NCBI GenBank assembly: GCA_038259155.1
Contig: JBBSPE010000046.1
Location: 1 to 26,179, forward strand
Direction of reading: 5' to 3'
From: JAABRT01 sp038259155
Lineage (GTDB): Bacteria > Gemmatimonadota > Gemmatimonadetes > Gemmatimonadales > Gemmatimonadaceae
DNA length: 26,179 bases
Shown one piece after another: positions 16,066 through 23,630 of this stretch (within the stretch, counting starts at the first letter, position 1; the number at the start of each line of letters is the position of its first letter). The translations under genes were made by a program, and so were the position numbers. The notes below the pieces were generated by a model that saw only the letters and a program-made list of their open reading frames with translations, made no database searches and was not told the DNA's origin.

Positions 16066-17404
16066 TGCGATACCAGATGAAGTCCGACCGTCCGGATCGG
16101 TGCGGCGCGGCGAGGCCGCGACAAATTCCAGGTACCCACACAACTTCCCCATCGAGCAGGACGACCGGCCAACCCACCCGGTCAAGGCGCGGAACACCAG
16201 CTTCCGCAAGATATCGCGAAATGCGCCGTCCCGCGCCCTCCGGCTGCGTGACAAGGCGATCGCCCGGTTGCCAACCCCGCACCACCACCGCCCCGGAGGC
16301 GGGGAAGGCCGCCAGATCGGGCGAGCGGCCCTCGCCCAATCCGTCCCACGCGACGGGTTCGATCCGCCAGCCTGGCCACCGAATTGACGACCCGACCGAT
16401 ACCTCTCGGCGTGACGCCACCCGTGCGGCCAGTTCGCGACGCACCGCCGTGCCCGAGCGGATTTCCAGAATCGCACGCCGACGAACCACCGCCACCCCAC
16501 CGGGCAACTGCAGTTCCCCCGCGCGCGACGCCCCGATGGTAAACCGAACCAGCCGCTCCGTTCCCTCGCCGGTGAGCGTGATCCCGCAGCGCGCCAGCAG
16601 CGCTGGCCAGAGCACCGCCAGCGAGGTGGCGGGCCACCGCGCGATGCCCGCGTACGGAAACTGCCAGATGCCCGGCCCACACTCGGTGAGCGGGGCGTCT
16701 TGTAGCACCGCGTCCACCAGCAGCTCCACATCGCGACGCCACGTCGCCGCGCGCTCGCCGAGCGCCAGCATGTGGCCCGTGAAGCCGGGGTCCACCCGCG
16801 CGATGGCCGGCAGCAGATCGTGTCGCACGCGTACCCGCTGGTGGCGCCGGTCAGTATTGGACGGATCGTCGAGCCAGCGCACCCCGTGCGCCTCGGCCCA
16901 TCGAGCGACGTCGGCCCGCGTCACCGCCAGCCAGGGACGAACCACCGGACCGTCAGCGGCCAGCGCCGCCAGACCGCGAGCCCCGGCCCCCCGCAGCACC
17001 CGTTGCACCACGGTCTCCAGCTGGTCGTCGCGCGTGTGCGCCGTGGCCACCCGCGCCCCGAGCGCGTTCGCGTGGCGATTGAGAAAGGTCCAGCGCGCCG
17101 CGCGCCATTCCGCCTCGGAGCGGCCCGCGTGCCGGGCGCGCTCGGTTACCACCGGCAGCCCCAGCTCGCCGGCCGTGCGGCACACGAGCGCCGTGGCCGA
17201 ACGTGCATGGGGTCCGGTGGCGTGGTCGAACGTGGCCACGGCGGCGATGCGAGACCGAGCCCAGTCGTGCATGGCGTGCAGCAGCGCCATCGAGTCGCGT
17301 CCGCCGGATACGGCCAGCAGCAGCGGTTGGGCGTCTGCGGGCAGTGACGCGATGGCCTGCGAAATGGCGTGGGCGATGCGAGGTGCAGGAAATGGCGTAG
17401 CCAT
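16046..17404 (-). CDS. tilS: tRNA(Ile)-lysidine synthase
   Basis: TilS converts C34 of the CAU-anticodon tRNA-Ile to lysidine so that it reads AUA. The 452-residue product has the PP-loop SGGRDS (33-38), then THDRD-like ATAHTRDDQLETVVQRVLRG, RPWLAVTRADV, and WLDDPSNTD, all TilS landmarks, and a C-terminal domain with RGWQPGDR and GRRISRYLAEAGVP. The ATG at 17404 has no Shine-Dalgarno; a GATAGT -10-like box ends about 9 bases before it, so the message could be leaderless. The frame continues upstream of the ATG but into intergenic sequence. Confidence 0.93.
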   Translation of the reverse strand: MATPFPAPRIAHAISQAIASLPADAQPLLLAVSGGRDSMALLHAMHDWARSRIAAVATFDHATGPHARSATALVCRTAGELGLPVVTERARHAGRSEAEWRAARWTFLNRHANALGARVATAHTRDDQLETVVQRVLRGAGARGLAALAADGPVVRPWLAVTRADVARWAEAHGVRWLDDPSNTDRRHQRVRVRHDLLPAIARVDPGFTGHMLALGERAATWRRDVELLVDAVLQDAPLTECGPGIWQFPYAGIARWPATSLAVLWPALLARCGITLTGEGTERLVRFTIGASRAGELQLPGGVAVVRRRAILEIRSGTAVRRELAARVASRREVSVGSSIRWPGWRIEPVAWDGLGEGRSPDLAAFPASGAVVVRGWQPGDRLVTQPEGAGRRISRYLAEAGVPRLDRVGWPVVLLDGEVVWVPGICRGLAAPHRSGRSDFIWYRSEREFG

Positions 17405-17461
17405 AACGGCAAAACTATCAGGTGAGCGCGCCGTTCCCGACTTTGCCCGCGGGTTTTCCGC

Positions 17462-17491
17462 TTGACGGCGCCCTGCGCCACGGATTAGCAT
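17462..17491 (+). promoter_or_regulatory. Sigma-70-type promoter for the small membrane-protein gene
   Basis: TTGACG (17462-17467) and TAGCAT (17486-17491) are separated by 18 bases, giving a start near 17498 and a leader of about 85 bases to the GTG at 17583. It lies in the divergent gap with tilS. Confidence 0.45.
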
Positions 17492-17582
17492 TTCCTCGTT
17501 GCCGTGCTCAGCGCGGCCCCTTCCCACACCGGGGCGGAATCACTGGCGTGATTGCCCCCGACATCAGATTCGGAGCGCGCGC

Positions 17583-17747
17583 GTGGAAGACGCAGGAACC
17601 TTCGGCACGATCTGGGCATCCCTCGGCATGTCGGCATACTTCATGGCGCTGACCTGGATCAACTTGCTTCTCGGGCTCATGCTCTCGCCGCTGTTCACGA
17701 TTCCACTCACCTGGTTCCAGAGCAAGCAGGGCGGTCAGCCCGAGTAG
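17583..17747 (+). CDS. Small hydrophobic membrane protein, unknown function
   Basis: A 54-residue product with a short acidic start (VEDAGTFG) and a hydrophobic stretch from about residue 9 to 46 containing ALTWINLLLGLMLSPLF, then a polar tail FQSKQGGQPE. That leaves room for one long or two short membrane segments. The GTG start has GGAG seven bases upstream; an in-frame start at 17499 would give 82 residues but adds low-complexity Arg/Pro sequence. A promoter precedes it and a strong terminator follows, so the unit is self-contained. I do not recognise the family. Confidence 0.65.
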   Translation: MEDAGTFGTIWASLGMSAYFMALTWINLLLGLMLSPLFTIPLTWFQSKQGGQPE

Positions 17748-17797
17748 CGCCGCGCGATCTCACCGCGCGATTCTGGCACCACACGCGCCTGCAGCAT

Positions 17798-17827
17798 AAA
17801 GCCCCCGACCTCGCGGCCGGGGGCTTT
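17798..17827. terminator. Strong bidirectional terminator
   Basis: A perfect 10-bp stem, aaagcccccg (17798-17807) with cgggggcttt (17818-17827), closes over a 10-base region that itself pairs in part. It lies 50 bases after the small plus-strand gene and 22 bases after the minus-strand amt stop, ending both with A/T-rich flanks. Confidence 0.9.
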
Positions 17828-17849
17828 GTCGTGTGGCAGATTGCCGCCG

Positions 17850-19169
17850 TCACATTGCGGGCTTGGGTCGCGTCTCACCGAAGGACACCACAACGGGCCC
17901 ACCGAGTGCTGTGTACTGGCCGGTGAAATCACTGAGATCGTTGTCGTGGTACGCTTCCTCACCATGCTCGCTGATGTCCACGCCCAGGACCTCCGCCTCC
18001 ACCGCGATGCGGACGGGCATCACGAGGCGCACGAGACGCAGCAGCACCACCGAGGCGCCGGCAGCAAACACCGCCGTGGCGAGCACCGCGACCGCCTGCA
18101 CGCCGAGCAGCCGTGCGTTGCCGGCCAGCAGTCCATCGGCGCCCGCCGCATTCACGCTGGTCGTGGCGAAGACACCGGTGAGCAACGCGCCGGAAATGCC
18201 GGCCACGCCATGGCAGGCGAAGACGTCGAGCGTGTCGTCCACGGACGTCTTTGCGCGGTAGTTCAGCGCGAGGAACGACAACGGCGCCGACAGCGCGCCA
18301 ATGGCCAGCGCGCCGAGCGGCGTGACGAAGCCTGCGGCAGGGGTGATTGCCACGAGTCCCACCACTGCCCCGGTTGCCGCGCCAACCGCCGTGGCCCGAC
18401 CCGACCTCATGATTTCGGCGATCAACCACGCGACCACTCCGGCCGCTGCGCCTGCGTGCGTGGTGAGCAGCGCGTTGGCCGCCACGCCATCGGCCGCCAG
18501 CGCCGAGCCGGCGTTGAAGCCAAACCAGCCGAACCACAGCAGGCCGGCTCCGAGCAGCGTGAACGGCACGTTGTGGGGCAGCGTCACAATGCGCTTGAAA
18601 TCACGACGCGGGCCGAGCTGGTGCGCGAGCACGAGCGCCGTGATGCCGGCGCTGATGTGCACCACGGTGCCACCGGCGAAGTCCAGCGCGCCCAGCTCGC
18701 GCAGCCAGCCGCCCTCACCCCACACCCAGTGGGCCAGCGGATCATAGACGAGCGTGGACCACAGCACGCCAAACACCAAGTACGCGCTGAATCGCATGCG
18801 CTCCACCACAGCGCCCGAGAAGAGCGCCACGGTGATGCCCGCGAACATGCCCTGAAAGGCGGTGAACAGCACGTGCGGAATGGCGGGAGCGTACGGCCCT
18901 CCCGCAGCGCCCACGCCGCGCAGGCCGGCGTAGGACAGATCGCCCAGCCAGCGGGATCCCTCACCGAACGCCAGCGAGTAGCCGAATACGACCCATTGGA
19001 CCGTGACGATCGCCAGCGCACCCACGCACATGAGCATGGTGTTGAGAGTGCTCTTGCCGCGGACCAATCCGCCGTAGAAAAAAGCGAGTCCCGGCACCAT
19101 GACGAGCACCAGCGCGGCGCTCATGAGCACCCAGGCGGTGTCACCCGTGGAAAGTGTGGTTGGCTCCAT
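17850..19169 (-). CDS. amt: Ammonium transporter (Amt/MEP/Rh)
   Basis: An ammonium channel of the inner membrane. The 439-residue product has about eleven hydrophobic segments, the signature DFAGGTVVHISAG, and the N-terminal hallmark FFYGGLVRGKS. The C-terminal cytoplasmic tail contains GVDISEHGEEAYH, the conserved region that meets PII. There is no cleavable signal. The ATG at 19169 lies 3 bases after the PII stop, with GGGAGG 10 bases upstream. The pairing with PII points to ammonium-flux control by nitrogen status. Confidence 0.96.
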   Translation of the reverse strand: MEPTTLSTGDTAWVLMSAALVLVMVPGLAFFYGGLVRGKSTLNTMLMCVGALAIVTVQWVVFGYSLAFGEGSRWLGDLSYAGLRGVGAAGGPYAPAIPHVLFTAFQGMFAGITVALFSGAVVERMRFSAYLVFGVLWSTLVYDPLAHWVWGEGGWLRELGALDFAGGTVVHISAGITALVLAHQLGPRRDFKRIVTLPHNVPFTLLGAGLLWFGWFGFNAGSALAADGVAANALLTTHAGAAAGVVAWLIAEIMRSGRATAVGAATGAVVGLVAITPAAGFVTPLGALAIGALSAPLSFLALNYRAKTSVDDTLDVFACHGVAGISGALLTGVFATTSVNAAGADGLLAGNARLLGVQAVAVLATAVFAAGASVVLLRLVRLVMPVRIAVEAEVLGVDISEHGEEAYHDNDLSDFTGQYTALGGPVVVSFGETRPKPAM

Positions 19170-19172
19170 GCG

Positions 19173-19556
19173 TCAACGACCTCCCCGGGTGCCGGTGACG
19201 GCCGCAGGCGTGATTGGCGTCAATGCGTCACCATCCCGCTCGCCCGTGCGAATGCGCACCACCTGCTCGAGCGGCTGCACGAAAATCTTGCCGTCTCCCA
19301 CGTTGCCGGTGCGCGCCGCGGCCAGAACTGCCTGGATGCATGGCTCGACATACGGATCGGAACAGGCCATCTCGATGCGAACCTTCTCGTGAAACTCCAC
19401 CACGACACTCTCTCCCCGGTACTGCTGCACCACGTCGCGCTCGCCGCCGTGCCCACTCACGCGGGAGAGCGTCATGCCGGTGACGCCGATGCGGACCAGC
19501 GCCTGTTTCACGTCCGGCAGCTGCTCGGGACGTATGATGGCCGTGATGAGCTTCAT
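19173..19556 (-). CDS. glnK: PII nitrogen-regulatory protein, unusual T-loop
   Basis: PII proteins sense ATP/ADP and 2-oxoglutarate and block Amt channels. The 127-residue product aligns with E. coli GlnB without gaps over the core: T-loop residues 37-55, second signature TGNVGDGKIFVQPL (83-96), K90, and RIRTGE at 101-106. In the T-loop it reads QQYRGESVVVEF, so Tyr46, Arg47 and Gly48 are kept but position 51, the uridylylated tyrosine, is Val, and Gln39 is Glu. K58 is kept. Uridylylation at Tyr51 is therefore not possible. The C-terminus is about 15 residues longer than usual. I name it GlnK because of its position before amt. Confidence 0.93.
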   Translation of the reverse strand: MKLITAIIRPEQLPDVKQALVRIGVTGMTLSRVSGHGGERDVVQQYRGESVVVEFHEKVRIEMACSDPYVEPCIQAVLAAARTGNVGDGKIFVQPLEQVVRIRTGERDGDALTPITPAAVTGTRGGR

Positions 19557-19591
19557 GGGAGTCGGGTTGGGGTGAATTGCAGCAACGCGCC

Positions 19592-19608
19592 AACGTCCTG
19601 AGGACGTT
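19592..19608. promoter_or_regulatory. Perfect 7-bp dyad upstream of the PII gene
   Basis: aacgtcc (19592-19598), three bases, then ggacgtt (19602-19608), 35 bases before the PII ATG. It may be an operator or a 5'-leader hairpin; the rest of the 207-bp gap (19557-19763) shows no convincing promoter. Confidence 0.4.
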
Positions 19609-19763
19609 CGCCAATGGGGAACACGTGTGCGACCTGTGTATTGTGGTCAATTGCACAGCTCGTTGCACCCCGCGACACACCGAAATTTCCCACCACGGCG
19701 AAACGCATCTGGCGACAACCGCGGGGCACCGTCAAGCCCGATCGGGGAACGCGCCGCTCGCCG

Positions 19764-20966
19764 TCAGGTGGCCGGCTCGAACTCCGCGTACGCGCGTCCA
19801 CGCCACGCACGCGGCTGCCGCGCCGTGCTCAATGTGAGACGAATCGCCGCCGGCACGTCGGAAAGGAACGAGAGCCAGAACGGCCAGCCGCGCTGGGCGT
19901 ACGAATGACGAAGCGCCACGAGCATGAGCAGCCGCGTGATCAGGGCAACCCCGTTCACCAGCGCGAGTGCCTGCACGCCCGACAGCGTTCCGCCGCGCAC
20001 GATCGGCACGAGCGTCCCGCTGACCCCCAGTCCGAGCAGCAGCGGGAGCGGGAGCGCCTGCGTGCTCCACACCAGCGCCACATCAAACCAGCGTCGCCAG
20101 AGCGGCGTCGCATCCTTGAGATCAAACGAACGCCCCCATTCGCGCCACATCTCGGCGAGGGACGTGTAGGCGCGCACTCGAATGACGCGCGAACCGTCCA
20201 GGAACCCGACGCGCGCACCGTGCGCCGCCAGATGCCGCGCCAGCGAAACGTCGTCGCAGAATGACCCACGCGCGGAACTGTACCCACCGTGCGCTTCGAG
20301 TGTGCTGCGCCGCGCCAGGAAACACTGCCCGTTGGCCATCACCCGATCGGGCGGCGGATCCTGCGCGCCCGCCGCGCCACACCGGTACACCAGCGTGAGC
20401 AGCATCGCCGGCTGCACCAGTCGCTCGGCATCGGTCTGCCCGGTGAACTGGGGCGCAAAGGAGACCACGTCGTAGCCCAGACTCTCGGCGGCCCCGACCA
20501 CGGCGGGCACAAGTCCCGGCAGCGGCTCCGTGTCCGCGTCGATGCCGAGCATCCAGTCGCCCCGGGCGTGACGCAACCCCGTCTCGAGCGCCCACACCTT
20601 GCCCACCCAGCCATGCGGCAGCGGATCGTCCGTGAGAAGTCGCACGCGCGGGTCACGCGCCGCCGCCGCGGCCACGATCTCGCGCGTGCCGTCGGTGGAG
20701 CGGCTATCCACCACGAGGATTTCCGTGAGCGGCGCCGGCTGGCGCATGAGGCCCTCCAGGCACGGTCCAATGCGTGCCGCCTCGTTCAGCGTGGCCACGA
20801 TCACCGACACGGAGGTGTCAGCGCGCGGCGCGGCGGACGGCGCCACCGGCGGGCGTCGGGTGCGACCTGGCAGCAGTCGCCACACCAGCGCGGCGAAGAG
20901 GACCACCTGCACCACCACCAGCAGCCACACGGCGAACTGCGCCGGATTGTTGGACACCCCGCTCAC
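19764..20966 (-). CDS. Membrane family-2 glycosyltransferase
   Basis: The 400-residue product has an N-terminal membrane segment (about 11-32), a GT-A domain with VSVIVATLNEAARIGPCL, VVDSRSTDGT (85-94), GWVGKVWALETGL and the metal/sugar site DADT (143-146), then FCDDVSLARHL, and several C-terminal membrane helices (about 285-360). It resembles the HpnB hopanoid-associated and CruC carotenoid glycosyltransferases in layout, but the acceptor cannot be read from the sequence. The GTG at 20966 shares GTGA with the upstream SDR stop, so the two are coupled. Confidence 0.85.
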   Translation of the reverse strand: MSGVSNNPAQFAVWLLVVVQVVLFAALVWRLLPGRTRRPPVAPSAAPRADTSVSVIVATLNEAARIGPCLEGLMRQPAPLTEILVVDSRSTDGTREIVAAAAARDPRVRLLTDDPLPHGWVGKVWALETGLRHARGDWMLGIDADTEPLPGLVPAVVGAAESLGYDVVSFAPQFTGQTDAERLVQPAMLLTLVYRCGAAGAQDPPPDRVMANGQCFLARRSTLEAHGGYSSARGSFCDDVSLARHLAAHGARVGFLDGSRVIRVRAYTSLAEMWREWGRSFDLKDATPLWRRWFDVALVWSTQALPLPLLLGLGVSGTLVPIVRGGTLSGVQALALVNGVALITRLLMLVALRHSYAQRGWPFWLSFLSDVPAAIRLTLSTARQPRAWRGRAYAEFEPAT

Positions 20967-22462
20967 GCACGAACCTCTGGAAGCTCGGCCACCGCGTCCG
21001 CCGCACGTCGCGACGCCGCCCGCTCACCGGCGGACGGCAGCGCCGACGATGGCTCTGACACTGCCAGCCGCGCAATCGCACGTACCATGTCGCCAAAAAT
21101 GAACAAGTGGGCCGGATACATCGCGTACCAATAGAGAAGTCCAAAGAGACCGCGTGGGGCGAATAACGCCGTCTGCAGCAGGCGGGTTCCGCTGCCTTCC
21201 GGAACCGCCGTGAACTGTAACCACGCCTTGCCCGGAAGTCTCATCTCCGCCCGCAGCCGCAACAGACGTGGTGGCTCGACGCGTTCCACACGCCAAAAGT
21301 CCACGGCCTCGCCCGGGAGCAGCTGCTCCGGGTCGCGCCGGCCGCGTCGGAGCCCCGGTCCACCCACCAGTCGGTCCAGAAATCCGCGTATCCGCCAGAG
21401 AAAATTCCAGGCCAGCCAACCGCGATCGCCGCCCAGCTTGCAGAACGCCCGGAACACCTGCTCCGGGGTGGCCTCCACGTAGGTGGCCCGCGCCTCCTCG
21501 AGCACGCCCTCACGGTCCAGCAACTCGTACGACTCACCGGCCCCGAGCGCATCGCTCCAGCGCGATTCCACGGCGCGCTCACTCATGCGGGCGAGCGCGC
21601 GTTCCACGGCCGTGCGGTAGCCCATCGGCACGATGTCCGGGAACAGCGCCTCAGCTTTGCTGGTGTCCGCGATGACCGGATGCACGATGCCCTCCACGAG
21701 CGGGGTCACGACCGTGCGCGGAATGGGCGTGACCTTGTCGATCCACAGCGCCGCCAGCGACGGCGCGAGCAGTGGTGCCGCCACGATGACTCGGCGAAGC
21801 CCGCGAATGTCGCCGTACTCGCGCAACATCTCGCGAAAGCTCAGCCGGTCGGCGCCGCCGATGTCCACGACGCCCATTGCCTCGCGCGTGCGCGCTGCCA
21901 ACAGGTAAGTGAGCACGTCGCGCACCGCGATCGGCTGGACCTCGTTGATGATCCACCGCGGCGCGAGCATGAACGGCAGGCGTTCCGTGAGGTAGCGCAC
22001 CATCTCGAACGACGCGGAGCCGGAGCCTACAATGGGTCCGGCCCGGAACTCCGTGACGGGGAGCCCGTCGCGCAAAATGGCGCCGGTATCCGCCCGACTC
22101 TGCAGATGCCGTGACACATCGGTCGCCGGCGGCACGAGCCCACCCAGGTACACGCAGTGCCGCAGCCCCTGCCCCGCATGCACGAAGTTCCGCGCAGCGA
22201 TGCGGTCACGCTCCTCGAAGTCGTGACCGGCAGCCATGGAGTGCACGAGGTAGTAGGCCTCGGACACGCCTTCGAGCGCACGCTCCAGCGACGGGAAGTC
22301 AAAGAGATCTCCCGTCACGAGCTCCACGTCATTTTCCCACCAGCGGCCGCGCAGGCGGCGAGGATCGCGCACGAGCAGGCGCACGCGCACCCCACGCTCA
22401 ACAAGGCGCGACGTGAGCCTACCCCCGATATAGCCGGTGGCGCCCGTTACGAGTACCGTCAT
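20963..22462 (-). CDS. SDR/NAD(P)-binding protein fused to a DUF2867-like domain
   Basis: The 499-residue product begins with a Rossmann nucleotide site (MTVLVTGATGYIGGRL, residues 6-13) of the atypical short-chain dehydrogenase/NmrA type, with YLVHSMAAGHDFEERDR and HCVYLGGLVPP. The C-terminal 160 residues (about 310-470), with GWLAWNFLWRIRGFLDRLVGGPGLRRGR, and LLYWYAMYPAHLFIFG near the end, match the DUF2867-type domain found in this fused family. The ATG at 22462 has GGGAG about 9 bases upstream; longer frames overlap the divergent gene and are rejected. The substrate is unknown. Confidence 0.87.
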   Translation of the reverse strand: MTVLVTGATGYIGGRLTSRLVERGVRVRLLVRDPRRLRGRWWENDVELVTGDLFDFPSLERALEGVSEAYYLVHSMAAGHDFEERDRIAARNFVHAGQGLRHCVYLGGLVPPATDVSRHLQSRADTGAILRDGLPVTEFRAGPIVGSGSASFEMVRYLTERLPFMLAPRWIINEVQPIAVRDVLTYLLAARTREAMGVVDIGGADRLSFREMLREYGDIRGLRRVIVAAPLLAPSLAALWIDKVTPIPRTVVTPLVEGIVHPVIADTSKAEALFPDIVPMGYRTAVERALARMSERAVESRWSDALGAGESYELLDREGVLEEARATYVEATPEQVFRAFCKLGGDRGWLAWNFLWRIRGFLDRLVGGPGLRRGRRDPEQLLPGEAVDFWRVERVEPPRLLRLRAEMRLPGKAWLQFTAVPEGSGTRLLQTALFAPRGLFGLLYWYAMYPAHLFIFGDMVRAIARLAVSEPSSALPSAGERAASRRAADAVAELPEVRA

Positions 22463-22595
22463 TGGTAGGAGTCTCCCAGATGTCGCTGGCGGGCGCAACC
22501 CGTTTACTGGCGCGCGTCGCCACTGAAAGGAAGCCTGTGGCACCCGCTCGCCGTTCCCGGATGGCACTGATCTGCTCTCACCGCACCCGTCCCTC

Positions 22596-23630
22596 ATGCC
22601 CGATTCGACCGACGCGTTGCCCGTCGCCGCTCCCTCAGACGGAGCGCCGAGAACGCCCCTCACGCGCGACGCGAGAATCCGCGTGCCGTTCATTGGCGGC
22701 GCGATGTATCCGTGCAGCAATCCCGAGTTGGTGGGCGCGGTGTCGGCCGCGGGCGGCATTGGCATCATCCAGCCGATCTCGCTCACGTACGTGCACGGCC
22801 GCGACTTCCGCGCCGGTGTGCAGGAGATCGTGCGCCTCGCCAACGGGGCGCCGGTGGGGCTCAATGCGCTTGTTGAGGCCTCGTCCAAGACGTACCACGA
22901 GCGCATGGTGCGCTGGGTGGAGATCGCGCTCGAGGAGGGCGTGCGCTTTTTCGTGACGTCGCTGGGCAATCCGCGCTGGGTGGTGGATCGCGTCGCCAGC
23001 GCGGGCGGCATCGTCTACCACGACATCACCGAGCGCAAATGGGCGCTCAAGGGACGCGACGGGGGTGTGCACGGCCTGATTGGGGTGAACGATCGGGCCG
23101 GCGGGCACACCGGCCGACTGTCCGCGCATGCGCTGCTCGACGCGGTGGGAGATCTGGGGCTGCCGGTGGTGGCCGCGGGCGGTGCGGGCAGCGCCGAGCC
23201 GTTTGCCGACCTGCTCGGCATGGGTTACGACGGCGTACAGGTGGGCACGCGCCTCATCGCCACGCACGAGTGCACCGCCGACGCGCGCTACAAGCAGGCG
23301 ATTGTGCAGGCCGGCGAGGAGGACATCGCCCTGACCGAACGGCTGACGGGCGTGCCGGTGGCCGTGTTGCGGACCCCATACGTGGACAAACTGGGCACGA
23401 CCGTAGGCCCGATGGCGCGCGCCATGTTTCGCGGGCGCCGCACCAAGCACTGGATTCGCACGTTCTACGCGCTGCGTTCGTTACGCAAACTCAAGAAATC
23501 GTCCGAGCACGGCGGCGAAGCGGACTACTGGCAGGCTGGCCGCAGCGTGGCCACCATCACCGCGATCACATCGGTCGCGGACGTGGTGGCCAGCTGCGAG
23601 GCGGCCTGGAAGCGTCGCCTACTTGCCTGA
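22596..23630 (+). CDS. Nitronate monooxygenase-like FMN enzyme
   Basis: The 344-residue product is of the 2-nitropropane dioxygenase/FabK type: IRVPFIGGAMYPCSNPELVGAVSAAGGIGIIQ at the start of the TIM barrel, H171 in AGGHTG as the likely catalytic histidine, AAGGAG (193-198) as phosphate-binding loop, and MGYDGVQVGTRLIAT. A FabK-type enoyl reductase is an alternative. The ATG at 22596 has no clear Shine-Dalgarno. It is divergent from the SDR gene across a 133-bp gap, where I see no firm promoter. Confidence 0.88.
   Translation: MPDSTDALPVAAPSDGAPRTPLTRDARIRVPFIGGAMYPCSNPELVGAVSAAGGIGIIQPISLTYVHGRDFRAGVQEIVRLANGAPVGLNALVEASSKTYHERMVRWVEIALEEGVRFFVTSLGNPRWVVDRVASAGGIVYHDITERKWALKGRDGGVHGLIGVNDRAGGHTGRLSAHALLDAVGDLGLPVVAAGGAGSAEPFADLLGMGYDGVQVGTRLIATHECTADARYKQAIVQAGEEDIALTERLTGVPVAVLRTPYVDKLGTTVGPMARAMFRGRRTKHWIRTFYALRSLRKLKKSSEHGGEADYWQAGRSVATITAITSVADVVASCEAAWKRRLLA

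Noticed and set aside
16066..16731. N-terminal extension of hpt to 405 residues
   Set aside because: The extra residues lie antisense-frame inside tilS and have no phosphoribosyltransferase features; the GTG at 16065 gives the normal family length.
19557..19600. Sigma-54-like TGGCGCG...TGCA upstream of the PII gene
   Set aside because: The spacing between the GG and GC elements is off by one base and the -12 element is incomplete.
17826..19601. Plus-strand open frame of 591 codons
   Set aside because: Antisense to amt and the PII gene; His/Arg/Gln-rich, no domain.
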